A stretch of DNA of 64,000 nt from CAVVEQ01 sp963828855 (GCA_963828855.1 CAWHGB010000008.1:248001-312000); one strand, 5' to 3'; shown: positions 1-8,958, counted from the first letter of the stretch. The notes: generated by a model from the letters alone, not told the origin. Translations and numbers: made by a program.

Positions 1-205
1 TCCCTCACCACGAATGAACGGCAGCCGGCGGAAGAACGGCAGGTTACCACCCTGACGGTACAGGTGACCGGCCTCGCCAGCTCTGGAGTTCTGTCCTTTG
101 GTACCACGACCGGCGGTTTTACCCTGTCCGGCGGAGATACCGTGACCTTTGCGTTTGGGCTCTTTCTTGGCGCCCTCGTTGGGTTTCAAATCATTCAAGT
201 TTCAT
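1..205 (-). CDS. rplO: 50S ribosomal protein L15, C-terminal part missing
   Basis: L15 is a primary 23S rRNA-binding protein of the large subunit. The visible N-terminal 68 residues begin MKLNDLKPNEGAKK and carry the Gly/Arg-rich stretch (GHGISAGQGKTAGRGTKGQ) typical of L15. The gene runs off the left edge, where secY would be expected next. The start lies 2 bases after the rpmD stop, so it is translated as part of the spc-type operon. No frame break is seen in the visible part. Confidence 0.95.
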
Positions 206-207
206 GT

Positions 208-413
208 TCAATCCTGCTCTTCTACTACAACCAGATGCCGGACTTTATCCAGCATTCCGCGCAATGCGGGCGTATCATCGTGTACGACCGTTTGGTGCAG
301 CCGGCGAAGACCCAGGGCTCGGACGGTCGCTTTTTGGGGTTCCGGAATAGCCAATCGCGCTTTTCACCAGGGTGACTGCGCAGCTTTTTGCTCTCCACTT
401 TCTTCTTAGCCAT
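208..413 (-). CDS. rpmD: 50S ribosomal protein L30 (two frame breaks)
   Basis: Small L30 protein of the large subunit, about 67 residues after correction. It begins MAKKKVESKKLR, then needs one base removed near 375 to reach VTLVKSAIGYSGTP, and one A removed from an A5 run near 332 to reach KATVRALGLRRLHQTVV and the end VVVEEQD. The corrected protein aligns through the IGY and ALGLRRL landmarks of the family. The start overlaps the rpsE stop by a few bases. The two breaks in 200 bases are most simply read as sequencing insertions. Confidence 0.85.
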
Positions 414-938
414 TCTTCCTCCGCTCCCAGAAGGGCATCATCTCGCGCACGGTTTTCCCGCGCCGGATGGCTTCCTGCTTCTGGGGATTTGAGCTGATCC
501 AGGGCATCAAAGGTAGCTTTGACCACGTTCAGAACATTGGCACTGCCCAGTGATTTGGTCAGAATATCATGGATCCCAGCCGCTTCCAGGACGGCGCGCA
601 CACCACCGGCGGCAATAACGCCGGTACCGGCGGATGCAGGTTTGAGCAGCACCACTGCTCCACCCACCTTGGCCGGTCACTTCATGCGGGATGGTTGTGC
701 CCATGGTGACGACCGTGCGCATATTCTTGTGCGCGCGTTCGGTCGCTTTGCGCATCGCATCCGGAACAGCATTGGCTTTGCCGATTCCGATACCGACCTT
801 GCCGTGGTTATCACCGGCAACGACCGTAACACGGAATTGGAAACGGCGTCCACCTTTAACAACTTTGGCAACACGGGCGATTTCGATTACACGCTCGTCA
901 AAATGCTGTTCTAAGGGTTGATATTCCATCATTTCCAT
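406..938 (-). CDS. rpsE: 30S ribosomal protein S5 (two frame breaks)
   Basis: S5 contributes to decoding fidelity in the small subunit. Corrected length is about 176 residues. The N-terminal dsRBD-like part is intact (VVKGGRRFQFRVTVVAGD, then VGIGIGKANAVPDAMRKA). One extra C near 671 (GGCC for GGC) must be removed to pass from HEVTG to KVGGAVVLLKPASAGTG, and one extra C near 485 to reach the end QEAIRRGKTVREMMPF. Both repairs restore conserved S5 sequence. The gene overlaps rpmD and is followed upstream by rplR after a 27-base gap. Confidence 0.9.
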
Positions 939-965
939 AAGAAGCCCTCAACTTCGCTTATCATC

Positions 966-1334
966 CTAGAAATCCAGGCCGGCTTCGCGGGCAGCATCTG
1001 CCAGCGCCTTGACCCGGCCGATATAACGGAAACCGCCGCGGTCAAAAACGACCTTCTTGATCCCTTTTTTCTTTGCGCGTTCCGCCACCAGGTCACCAAC
1101 CAGTTTAGCCTGCTCGGTTTTGGTTTTTTTGGCCAGTGGTTTGCCCTTCAACTCGTGATCAATGGTTGATGCAGATGCAAGGGTGATTCCCTTGGAATCA
1201 TCGATCACCTGGGCATAAATATCCGCGAGGCTGCGGAACACGTTCAGGCGGGGGCGATCTTCCGTCCCGGAAACATATTTGCGGACGCGTTCATGCCGGC
1301 GGATACGGGATTCTCGTTTGTTATTGGTTGCCAT
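966..1334 (-). CDS. rplR: 50S ribosomal protein L18
   Basis: 122-residue L18, the 5S rRNA-binding protein of the central protuberance. It is intact and has the usual basic N-terminus (RRHERVRKYVSGT), the RPRLNVFRSLADIYAQVIDD core and the C-terminal FDRGGFRYIGRVKALADAAREAGL motif that marks bacterial L18. It sits in the standard order between rplF and rpsE with 16 and 27 base gaps. Confidence 0.97.
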   Translation of the reverse strand: MATNNKRESRIRRHERVRKYVSGTEDRPRLNVFRSLADIYAQVIDDSKGITLASASTIDHELKGKPLAKKTKTEQAKLVGDLVAERAKKKGIKKVVFDRGGFRYIGRVKALADAAREAGLDF

Positions 1335-1350
1335 ATCAAATCACCTGCTC

Positions 1351-1899
1351 TTATGCTTTCGTCTTGCCGGATTTGCCGGCTTTGCGGCGGATCTTTTCAC
1401 CAAGGTAATGAATACCTTTGCCCTTATAAGGCTCCGGGGGGCGGATCTTGCGGATATCCGCTGCAACTTGGCCAACCGTTTCGGCATCGTAGCCCATGAC
1501 CTTGAACTGGCGGGTTTTGGTATCGACTTCAAAGGAAATTCCATCCTTGGGCTCGATGCGTACCGGGTGGGAAAAACCAACATATAAAACCAGGTTGCTT
1601 CCATCCATTTCAGGCCGGTAACCAACACCATCGATTTCGAGGACTTTGACAAAGCCGGTGGATACACCGGTGACCATGTTCTGAATGACCGCCCGGGTCG
1701 TGCCGTGCAAGGCACGAGCCTGGGGGAGATCTGAACTGCGCGTCACAAGAATGTTATCACCTTCCAGCTTGATATCAACGCTCGGGGTGAAGATACGCTT
1801 CAACTCACCTTTGGGACCTTTCACTAGGACTTCTGAGCCGTTGATCTGCACCTTCACACCGCTCGGAACTGTTACGGGTAATCTTCCAATACGAGACAC
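1351..1899 (-). CDS. rplF: 50S ribosomal protein L6
   Basis: 182-residue L6, which lies near the GTPase-associated centre of the large subunit. It begins MSRIGRLPVTVPSGVKVQ and carries the C-terminal L6 signature region IRKIRPPEPYKGKGIHYLG. Full length, no frame break. It lies between rpsH and rplR in the spc-type cluster. Confidence 0.98.
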   Translation of the reverse strand: MSRIGRLPVTVPSGVKVQINGSEVLVKGPKGELKRIFTPSVDIKLEGDNILVTRSSDLPQARALHGTTRAVIQNMVTGVSTGFVKVLEIDGVGYRPEMDGSNLVLYVGFSHPVRIEPKDGISFEVDTKTRQFKVMGYDAETVGQVAADIRKIRPPEPYKGKGIHYLGEKIRRKAGKSGKTKA

Positions 1900-1917
1900 T
1901 TTACAATACCTCCTCGA

Positions 1918-2325
1918 TTACCAGACCTTGCAGAGGATTTCGCCGCCAACACCCAACTGGCGTGCCCGCTGCCCGGTCATAACACCCTTGGGGGTTGATA
2001 GGATGGCAATGCCCATCCCCGAGAGAACCCAGGGGATATCCTTCTTGCGGGTGTAAACCCGGCGTCCGGGCGGGCTGACCCGAACCAGGCCGGTAATTAC
2101 GGAAACCCGCTCGCGCCGTTCGCCCACGTATTTCAATTTGACACGCAGGACACTCTGGGTCGGTTTCTCGCCATCCACAACCTCAAAGCCTTCAATAAAG
2201 CCTTCTTCCTTCAGGATCCGGGCGATTTCCGCCTTGATCTTGGATGTGGGCATCGCAACCACGGATTGGCCCGCCATTACGCCATTCCGGATTCGGGTCA
2301 ACATATCAGCAATTGGATCATTCAT
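1918..2325 (-). CDS. rpsH: 30S ribosomal protein S8
   Basis: 135-residue S8, the central-domain 16S rRNA-binding protein, which in E. coli is also the translational repressor of the spc operon. It begins MNDPIADMLTRIRNGVMAGQ and ends in the S8 signature (STPKGVMTGQRARQLGVGGE). Intact. No obvious S8 target mimic was recognised at rplE here, so autoregulation is only a possibility by analogy. Confidence 0.97.
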   Translation of the reverse strand: MNDPIADMLTRIRNGVMAGQSVVAMPTSKIKAEIARILKEEGFIEGFEVVDGEKPTQSVLRVKLKYVGERRERVSVITGLVRVSPPGRRVYTRKKDIPWVLSGMGIAILSTPKGVMTGQRARQLGVGGEILCKVW

Positions 2326-2352
2326 ACACTCATTTCCTACCTCCGGATTGGC

Positions 2353-2536
2353 TTACCAGGATGACTTGGTCACACCGGGAATTTGGCCTTCCAGGGCAAG
2401 TTCGCGGAAACAAATACGGCACAGACCAAAACGGCGCATATAACCACGCGGGCGTCCGCACATTCTGCAGCGATTGCGGACCTGAATGGGAAATTTCCGC
2501 CGCAGATTCACGGTAAGTCATGCACTTTTTTGCCAT
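2353..2536 (-). CDS. rpsN: 30S ribosomal protein S14, zinc-binding type (one frame break)
   Basis: Short S14 of the zinc type, about 60 residues after correction. The start MAKKCMTYRES is in one frame. The rest (RRKFPIQVRNRC, then MCGRPRGYMRRFGLCRIC and GVTKSSW at the end) is in the next, so one base near 2500 appears extra. Two CxxC pairs (RCRMCG and LCRIC) make the zinc site. The start overlaps the rplE stop by about 19 bases, so translation is probably coupled. Confidence 0.88.
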
Positions 2537-3081
2537 ATGTAACCCTTCCTGAAAGGCATGCCCAGCATTGCCAGCATAGCGGTTGCCTGTTCATCATTTA
2601 CTGCAGATGTAACGATGGTGATTTCCATACCGCGGATCTTATCGACTTTATCGTATTCGATTTCGGGAAAGATGATCTGTTCCCGAAGACCAAGGGTGTA
2701 ATTGCCACGACCGTCAAATGATTCCGCCGAGACACCGCGAAAGTCGCGCACACGCGGCAGGACAATATTCATCAACCGGTCGAGGAAATCCCACATTCTT
2801 TCGCCGCGCAGGGTGACCTTCGCGCCGATCGCGCGTCCTTCACGCAATTTGAAGTTGGCGATGCTCTTGCGGGCTTTGGTGACGATCGGTTTCTGCCCGG
2901 TGATGGCGGTCAAATCCGCGACGGCTGCATCCAGCGCCTTGGGATTATCCAGGGCTTCACCCACGCCGATATTCACGATCACCTTTTTAATCCGGGGAAC
3001 CTGCATAATGTTCTCAAAACCCAGGGATTCCATCAATGCGGGGGCAATTTCTTTTTGGTAACGTTCTTTCATGTGATTCAT
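2518..3081 (-). CDS. rplE: 50S ribosomal protein L5
   Basis: 187-residue L5, which binds 5S rRNA and contacts the P-site tRNA. Recognised from IKKVIVNIGVGEALDNPKAL, the GQKPIVTKARKSIANFKLRE region and the C-terminal GRGNYTLGLREQIIFPEI motif. Intact and of normal length. Another ATG lies at the fourth codon (MNHMKE), so the exact start is uncertain by three residues. Confidence 0.97.
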   Translation of the reverse strand: MNHMKERYQKEIAPALMESLGFENIMQVPRIKKVIVNIGVGEALDNPKALDAAVADLTAITGQKPIVTKARKSIANFKLREGRAIGAKVTLRGERMWDFLDRLMNIVLPRVRDFRGVSAESFDGRGNYTLGLREQIIFPEIEYDKVDKIRGMEITIVTSAVNDEQATAMLAMLGMPFRKGYIWQKSA

Positions 3082-3101
3082 TTCATATGCTCCACAGTGG
3101 C

Positions 3102-3435
3102 CTATTCATCCATCAGCGCCTGACATTTTTTGCATACCCGGCTGACCTTGTCACCCGTTCGCTGAATGCTGACACGCGTGGGTTTATTGCATTTCTTGCA
3201 GACCAGCATCACGTTTGAGATAGCGATGGGTCCTTCAAACTTCACTTTGCCCGGGTTTATCGTGCGACCCTGGCTTTGCACCTGCCTTTGGTGTTTGGTG
3301 CGGATATTGATACCCTGCACGACAACCCGCCGATCATCCGGAAACGACTCGGATCACTTCACCGCGTTTACCCTTATCTTCTTCTTTCCCAGTGATTACT
3401 TCGACCATATCACCTTTACGAATTTTTACATTCAT
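3102..3435 (-). CDS. rplX: 50S ribosomal protein L24 (one frame break)
   Basis: L24 starts assembly of the large subunit near the exit tunnel. Corrected length is 110 residues. The KOW part MNVKIRKGDMVEVITGKEED runs to VIRVV, where one T of a TTT run near 3355 must go to continue as PDDRRVVVQGINIRTKH. The C-terminus holds two CxxC pairs (LVCKKCNKPTRV and RVCKKCQ), a zinc-ribbon form of L24 found in several phyla. Confidence 0.9.
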
Positions 3436-3451
3436 TGTTTCGCTCCTCTTC

Positions 3452-3823
3452 CTAGATCACTTCCGGAGCCAGGGACACGATCTTCATGAAACCTTTTTCA
3501 CGCAGTTCACGCGCAACCGGTCCAAAGATACGGGTACCTTTCGGGTTCTGGCCGTCAGTATCCAGGATCACCGCAGCATTGTCATCAAAGCGGATGGTGG
3601 AACCATCCTCGCGGCGCCATTCCTTGGCACAGCGGACGATGACCGCCTTGACGATCTCGCTTTTCTTGACCGAACCTTGCGGTGCGGCTGATTTGACCGT
3701 GCCGACCACAATATCGCCGACACGCCCATACCGGCGGGTGGAACCACCCATGACATGGATCACCAGGATCTCGCGGGCGCCGGTGTTATCAGCAACTTTC
3801 AACCGGGACTCGTGCTGGATCAT
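3452..3823 (-). CDS. rplN: 50S ribosomal protein L14
   Basis: 123-residue L14, an interface protein of the large subunit. Full-length and intact: MIQHESRLKVADNTGAREI at the N-terminus, GDIVVGTVKSAAPQGSVKKS in the middle, GPVARELREKGFMKIVSLAPEVI at the end. The start overlaps the rpsQ stop by 4 bases (ATGA arrangement). Confidence 0.98.
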   Translation of the reverse strand: MIQHESRLKVADNTGAREILVIHVMGGSTRRYGRVGDIVVGTVKSAAPQGSVKKSEIVKAVIVRCAKEWRREDGSTIRFDDNAAVILDTDGQNPKGTRIFGPVARELREKGFMKIVSLAPEVI

Positions 3824-4194
3824 TCCGCTTCTCCTTCAACCTTCTCGGCTTCCGCAGTTTCAACAGCTTCAGCGAGTTCGGTTTCTTCGGGAGCTTCGAT
3901 CATCTCGATAATATCGGCTTCATCCACCAGGTTCACCGGCATCGCTTTTTCGCCCTGGCTGGTAAGGATTTTCTCCACAACCCAGCGTTTATCGTGGGAT
4001 AAGGGGCGGCTCTCAACGATCTGGACGTTATCACCGATCTTGCATCCCAATTCATCCTGGGCTTTCACACGTTTGCTGGTATGAACGACCTTGTGGTAAA
4101 GCGGGTGGCGGAAGGTTCGGCTGATTTCCACGACCACGGTTTTCGTCATTTTATTGCTGGTGACAACACCATCTAATCGTCTTCGTTCGTTCAT
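3820..4194 (-). CDS. rpsQ: 30S ribosomal protein S17 with an acidic C-terminal tail
   Basis: S17 binds the 5' domain of 16S rRNA. Residues 1 to about 80 are a normal S17 (MNERRRLDGVVTSNKMTKTV, then HPLYHKVVHTSKRVKAQDE and GDNVQIVESRPLSHDKRW). The family usually ends about there. Here another 40 or so residues follow, very rich in Glu and Ala (for example EAPEETELAEAVETAEAEK). The tail is in frame with no break and overlaps rplN by 4 bases. Its role is unknown. Confidence 0.95.
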   Translation of the reverse strand: MNERRRLDGVVTSNKMTKTVVVEISRTFRHPLYHKVVHTSKRVKAQDELGCKIGDNVQIVESRPLSHDKRWVVEKILTSQGEKAMPVNLVDEADIIEMIEAPEETELAEAVETAEAEKVEGEAE

Positions 4195-4403
4195 TTTGCA
4201 CCTTCCTGGGTATTCCCGATTCGCCGCTCCTGGAGGATGGTTTCGAAGGTGGCGATGTTCCTGCGGGCTTTCTTCAGCCGGCTGGTATCGGTCAGCTGAC
4301 CGGTAACCACCTGGAAGCGCAGGTTCATCAATTCCTGCCGGGCATCCATCAGCTTGGATTTCAATTCATCGTCTGAAAGTAAACGCATTTCTGAGATCTT
4401 CAT
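4191..4403 (-). CDS. rpmC: 50S ribosomal protein L29
   Basis: 70-residue helical L29, located near the peptide exit tunnel and part of the docking area for trigger factor and SRP. Intact, with the family pattern MKISEMRLLSDDELKSKLMD and LMNLRFQVVTGQLTDTSRL. The stop overlaps the rpsQ start by 4 bases. Confidence 0.96.
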   Translation of the reverse strand: MKISEMRLLSDDELKSKLMDARQELMNLRFQVVTGQLTDTSRLKKARRNIATFETILQERRIGNTQEGAK

Positions 4404-4415
4404 GATCGCTACTCC

Positions 4416-4833
4416 TCACGCGCCTTCATGACGGGCGATCACTTTGGTCCGGATCGAGAATTTATAGGAGGCCTGGTGCAGTGCTTCAACAGCCGCTTCG
4501 TGTTCCAGACCACTTACTTCAAACATGATCCTGCCAGGTTTGACAACCGCATACCCAGTATTCCACGTTCCCTTTACCTTTACCCATACGGGTTTCTGGG
4601 GGGCGATGGGTATAGGGTTTATCCGGGAAGATCCGGATCCATACTTTTCCATGGCGTTTCATCGAATGGACGATCGTCCGTCGAGCGGCTTCAATCTGGC
4701 GGGCGGAAACCCAACCAGGTTCTAGAGCCTGCAGAGCATAATCGCCGAAATTGATATCAGCACCCCGCAGGGCCTTTCCTCGCATCCGGCCGCGCTGCTG
4801 CTTGCGCCACTTTACACGTTTTGGCATCAACAT
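4416..4833 (-). CDS. rplP: 50S ribosomal protein L16 (one frame break)
   Basis: L16 organises the A-site region of the large subunit. Corrected length is 138 residues. The N-terminal part MLMPKRVKWRKQQRGRMRGK to GKGKGNVEYW is in one frame, and the rest (VAVVKPGRIMFEVSGLEHE to the end) is in the next. One base near 4550 (TGGGTATGCGG) appears extra. The conserved KPYTHRPPETRMGKGKG segment is present. Confidence 0.92.
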
Positions 4834-4873
4834 AGCAACTGTCCTCTTTCGTCTTTACCGGTATTAGCCCGGT

Positions 4874-5562
4874 CTAGATAATTACTCGACTAACGTAAAC
4901 GCCTTCGGTGGCTTCCACTTTCTCTTCCACACCCGGCAGAACTTCACCCTGATAAACCCACACTTTGACACCGATCCGTCCGTAGGTGGTGAGAGCTTCC
5001 GCACGGGCGAAATCCAATGTTCGCCCGCAGAGTCTGCAGGGGAACCCGTCCTTCACGAAGTTTCACGCTACGGGCCATTTCAGCACCGCTCAAACGACCG
5101 GAAACCTCGATCTTGATGCCTTCAGCTCCCTGGCGCATGGCCTGCTGCAGGGCACGCTTCATTGCCCGCCGGTAAGCTAACACGTCGTTCGATCTGGTCG
5201 GCAATATTCTTGGCAACCAGGTAGGCATCGCAATCCGGTGATTTGATCTCTTTGATTTCAAGATCGATCTTCTTGCCGGTCAATTCTTCCAGATCCTGCC
5301 GGATGATCTTGACCGTATCACCCTTGCGCCCGATCAGAATACCGGGTTTGGCAGTGTGCACAACGACCTTCACCTTGCCAGGGAATCGTTCCACTTCCAC
5401 GTCAGAAACACCGGCCTTCTCGGCTGCCTTCCGGATCATCTTGCGGATGGTCATATCCTGGTGAAGCTGGTTGGTATATTCGGTGCCTTCAGCGTACCAG
5501 CGACCAGACCAGGGCTGGTTGAGCCCCAAACGAAATCCAATCGGATGAACTTTACGACCCAT
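4874..5562 (-). CDS. rpsC: 30S ribosomal protein S3 (two frame breaks)
   Basis: S3 lines the mRNA entry channel. Corrected length is 228 residues. The N-terminal half (MGRKVHPIGFRLGLNQPW, and the KH-domain loop GILIGRKGDTV) is clean. One base near 5177 must be removed to continue from IADQIERRV to AYRRAMKRALQQAMRQGAEG. One G near 5019 must be removed to pass from LQTLRANI to DFARAEALTTYGRIGVKVW. Both repairs rebuild conserved S3 sequence. Confidence 0.93.
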
Positions 5563-5609
5563 AATCTCTCCTGGTGTCTTTCTTGATCTCAGTCAGCGGA
5601 TCCGACTGA

Positions 5610-5952
5610 TTATTCTTTCTCTCGCAAGATGATCGAAACATGCGAGCTGCGTCGCAGCAGGGGTTTGAAACGCCCACGGGCTCCAAAACGTCGCCACTTG
5701 CGGGTGGGAGCTTCATCTGCGGTTACTTTGTAAATATAGAGGTTATCCCGGCTCACGCCAAAATTTTCCTCAGCATTGGCGATGGCAGAGTCCAGGAGCT
5801 TGCCGATCGGTTGAGCCGCACCTTTGTTGGTGAATTTCAACAGGTTGACTGCATCCACCACTGTTCTTTCCGCGAATCAAATCAATGACCAGGCGGACTT
5901 TTGGCGCGGAGACTCCGCAATTCATCAGGGAAGCATGAATATCGGTTGCCAT
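5610..5952 (-). CDS. rplV: 50S ribosomal protein L22 (one frame break)
   Basis: L22 lines the peptide exit tunnel. Corrected length is 113 residues. It starts MATDIHASLMNCGVSAPKVR; after LVIDLIRGK one A near 5870 must be removed to continue as TVVDAVNLLKFTNKGAAQP. The C-terminal signature region (RFKPLLRRSSHVSIIL) is shorter and more divergent than in E. coli but recognisable. Confidence 0.9.
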
Positions 5953-5955
5953 AAT

Positions 5956-6240
5956 TTACTGCACCTTTGCTGCGGTGGCTTTCTCGGAGAGATGCCCGCG
6001 GAAGTGGCGGGTGGGAGCAAACTCACCCAATTTGTGTCCGACCATATTCTCGGTGATATAGATGGGAACATGCCGGCGGCCGTCATGGACTGCAATGGTG
6101 TGCCCGACCATCTGGGGGAAGATGGTGCTATCCCGGCTCCAGGTGCGAAGCACTTTCTTTTCGCCCTTGGCGTTCATCGCTTCAATTTTTTTGAGCAGTT
6201 TGGGCTCGATAAAAGGGCCCTTTTTCAGCGATCTTGACAT
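5956..6240 (-). CDS. rpsS: 30S ribosomal protein S19
   Basis: 94-residue S19, part of the small-subunit head. The start at 6240 gives MSRSLKKGPFIEPKLLKK, the standard S19 N-terminus. An upstream in-frame ATG at 6312 would add 24 residues unlike any S19 and run back into rplB, so it was rejected. The S19 signature GHKLGEFAPTRHFRGH is present near the C-terminus. Confidence 0.97.
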   Translation of the reverse strand: MSRSLKKGPFIEPKLLKKIEAMNAKGEKKVLRTWSRDSTIFPQMVGHTIAVHDGRRHVPIYITENMVGHKLGEFAPTRHFRGHLSEKATAAKVQ

Positions 6241-6289
6241 ATTTCTCGTCCTTCTACTCTGTTGATCACTATCCAAAATGAATATCAGT

Positions 6290-7118
6290 TTAGCCATTTC
6301 TGCGCCGAACAATATACTGATTGGATGATCTTATTCCTGCGGGTCCGGTAACCCCGGGCGGGTTTACCCCAGGGGGTCTTGGGACCGGGCATACCAGCGG
6401 GCTGGCGGCCTTCGCCACCACCGTGCGGATGGTCACGCGGGCTCATCGCCGTACCGCGAACCGTCGGGCGGATGCCCATGTGGCGCTTGCGGCCGGCTTT
6501 TCCCAGTTTGATGTTGCTGTGTTCCAGGTTGCCCACCTGACCAATGGTCGCATAGCAGGCCTGGCGGACTAGGCGGACTTCCCCGGAAGGCAGGCGAATC
6601 TGGGCATAATCTCCCTCTTTCGCCAGTAATTGGGCAGCTGTTCCAGCAGAGCGTACCATCTGGCCGCCCTTGCCTTCTTGCAGCTCGATATTGTGTACCA
6701 TCGTGCCGACAGGAATATTCGCAATGGGCAGGCTGTTGCCGGGGCGAATCTCTGCCTGGGCTCCGGCCATGACACTATCGCCAACTTTCAACCCCTGCGG
6801 GGCAACGATATAGGCTTTCTCGCCATCCGCATACACAAGCAGTGCCAGTCGGGCGGTGCGGTTGGGATCATATTCGATCGCGGAAACACGGGCAGGAATA
6901 CCGATCTTTTTGCGTTTGAAATCGACAATGCGGATATACTGCCGGTTGCCTGCGCCCCGGTGACGCACTGTGACCTTTCCGTTTTCGTTGCGGCCGGAAT
7001 GTTCCTTGCGAATGACGATCAGCGAACGCTCCGGGCGTTTCTTGGTGATCTCTTCAAAACTATACCCGGTCCTGCCGCGCATACCGGGGGTTGTGGGTTT
7101 ATAAACTTTGATAGCCAT
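6290..7118 (-). CDS. rplB: 50S ribosomal protein L2 (late frame break)
   Basis: L2 is essential for peptidyl-transferase centre assembly. About 275 residues after correction, with the signature block ARVSAIEYDPNRTARLALL and the C-terminal GRKRHMGIRPTVRG followed by NPHGGGEGR-like DHPHGGGEGR. As written, the last 15 residues are atypical and stop at 6285. Removing one base near 6328 instead gives NQYIVRRRNG, the normal basic L2 tail, ending at 6290. The start codon shares its A with the rplW stop. Confidence 0.93.
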
Positions 7119-7421
7119 TACTCAACCCCTTCAAAGATGGGTAGGCGGTCTTCTGCGGTCAGGGTGACGATTGCTTTCCTGTAACCAGGATTGCGAACGC
7201 CAAGCCGGCGGCTTTTGCCTTTTCGGGATCGCTTTGCGGGAACATTGAGCACGTTCACATCCAACACGGTCACCTTGAAGATGCGTCTCGACCGCTTCGC
7301 GCACCATGGTACGAGTGGCTTCCGGGCGGACTTCGAAGGTGTATTGGTGCAGGCGCGTAGCCTGGTAGTTCGTCTTTTCAGTGACGATGGGTCGGAGGAG
7401 GACTTCATACATGGTGGTCAT
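7118..7421 (-). CDS. rplW: 50S ribosomal protein L23 (one frame break)
   Basis: L23 sits at the tunnel exit and is the main docking site for trigger factor and SRP. Corrected length is 100 residues. MTTMYEVLLRPIVTEKTNY runs to REAVET in one frame. One base near 7283 (GACGCATC) must go to continue with IFKVTVLDVNVLNVPAKRS and the basic RKGKSRRLGVRNPGYRKA loop. The stop codon overlaps the rplB ATG by one base. Confidence 0.9.
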
Positions 7422-7431
7422 TGTTGTTCTC

Positions 7432-8061
7432 CTATCCTAAATGAGCCTCGATCCGCTCCAGGGCAGCCAGGGGCAGGACAATGCGGTCGAAAAGCATCAG
7501 GTCGCGAACGTTCAGGTAAGCGGCGACCAGGATCTTGGCATCAGGGATGTTCCGGGTGGACCGAACAACGCCTTCATAAGCATCCGTTTTTTCCGGAATG
7601 AGGATCAAAGCGCTGTTCTCTCCAACAAGTGTGGTCAGTGCCTTTGCCATCAAGCGGGTTTTGGGTTCCGCCAGGGTCAGCTCATCAACAACGACGATGC
7701 TGGCATCCGCTGCTTTGGCGGAAAGCGCAGAGCAGACTGCCGCCATGCGCATGCGCTTGGGCATCGCCTGGGCGTAGGAATGCATATGCGGGGTGTGAAT
7801 TCCACCACCGCCCCTCCAATGGGGCGCACGGGTGGAACCTTGCCGGGCACGACCAGTACCCTTTTGATGCCAGGGTTTCTTGCCGCCGCCAGCCACTTCA
7901 CTGCGGGTCTTGGTCTCGTGCGTGCCAAGGCGAGCATTGGCCATCTGGCGCTGGAATGCCTGGTGCATCAGGTCAACTTTTATTGGGGCCTCAAAGATCG
8001 CGGCGGGTAAATCGACCGTCTTGACCTTTTTACCTTCCATATTGAGGACATCAACCTTCAT
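7432..8061 (-). CDS. rplD: 50S ribosomal protein L4
   Basis: 209-residue L4, a tunnel-constriction protein which in E. coli also represses the S10 operon. Intact, with the extended loop RSEVAGGGKKPWHQKGTGRAR and the GGGIHTPHMHSYAQAMPKRM segment. It lies directly after rplC with a 32-base gap. The structured leader upstream of rplC could be its target by analogy with E. coli, but nothing here proves that. Confidence 0.97.
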   Translation of the reverse strand: MKVDVLNMEGKKVKTVDLPAAIFEAPIKVDLMHQAFQRQMANARLGTHETKTRSEVAGGGKKPWHQKGTGRARQGSTRAPHWRGGGGIHTPHMHSYAQAMPKRMRMAAVCSALSAKAADASIVVVDELTLAEPKTRLMAKALTTLVGENSALILIPEKTDAYEGVVRSTRNIPDAKILVAAYLNVRDLMLFDRIVLPLAALERIEAHLG

Positions 8062-8093
8062 AGTTTCATTGCTCCATTTATCCAGGTTTCCGG

Positions 8094-8724
8094 TTACTGT
8101 TTCCGCGCTTCTTTAATGACAACCATGCCATTGCGCGCGCCTGGAATAGAACCGCGGACGCCCAGGAGGTTGCGTTCAGCATCCACCAGTTCGACCTTCA
8201 AGATTCTGGGCGGTGACACGATCGTCGCCCATATGTCCGGCTCCCCGCGAACCCTTGTAAACACGTCCTGGCGTTGTGCCTGAGCCGCGCGAACCGGGTG
8301 CACGGTGACGATCGGACTGACCATGGGTCTTTGGTCCGCCGCTGAAGTGATACCGCTTGACACCTCCGGCAAAACCTTTGCCCTTGCTGGTGCCAATCAC
8401 ATCCACGTGTTCACCGACTGCGAAAACGGAAACATCCACCTTCGCGCCTTCTTCGACCCCGGGTTCCTTGGCACGGAATTCGCGCAGGTAGCGCAAGGGG
8501 GGAAGATTGTTGCGTTTGAGGTGACCTAATTCACCCTGGGTTATCCGTTTCGGTTTTATCTCACCGTATCCCAGCTGCACAGCTGAATAACCATCCGTTC
8601 CGGGAGTGCGTATCTGGGTAACGAAGCATGGCCCAGCTTCAATGATCGTTACCGGAATTGCCGCGCCGGTCTCATCGAAAATCTGGGTCATGCCGATTTT
8701 CTTCCCAATCAGCCCTTTGAACAT
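8094..8724 (-). CDS. rplC: 50S ribosomal protein L3 (one frame break)
   Basis: L3 begins large-subunit assembly near the peptidyl-transferase centre. Corrected length is 209 residues: MFKGLIGKKIGMTQIFDETG at the N-terminus, the L3 signature FSGGPKTHGQSDRHRAPGS in the middle, then VTAQNL. One base near 8204 appears extra before KVELVDAERNLLGVRGSIPG. It is the first gene after the 234-base leader, so it probably heads its own transcript. Confidence 0.93.
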
Positions 8725-8958
8725 CTCAATTTTTCTCCTAAGATTTATTTTTCGGAGACTGTCAGCCAGGGCTTGGCTGCATCATCTCCCGAACGTGTAG
8801 TCGGTCACCCGCGAGCGGCAGCTTGTCTGTTGTGCCCACCCAAGGATCACTCTTGCACGGTTCGAATGGTTTTGGTCAGATCCAAAACCGGATTATTTTA
8901 CCACAACTTTGTTCGATTACCAGGTCAATTTTCATCGACATGGCGAATCAATTCAGAC
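8725..8958 (-). promoter_or_regulatory. Structured leader between rpsJ and rplC with a candidate promoter
   Basis: This 234-base stretch holds no gene. On the minus strand a -10-like TAAAAT lies at 8895-8900. It is followed directly by a perfect hairpin at 8868-8889 (stem GGTTTTGG, loop ATCTGA, stem CCAAAACC). A second small perfect stem (CAGCCA/TGGCTG) lies near the 3' end before the rplC ribosome site. No convincing -35 was found. The layout (internal start plus stems just before rplC) resembles S10-operon leaders in function, not in sequence. Confidence 0.5.

Noticed and set aside
5956..6312. Longer S19 starting at 6312
   Set aside because: The added 24 residues do not match S19 and would extend into rplB; the ATG at 6240 gives the standard start.
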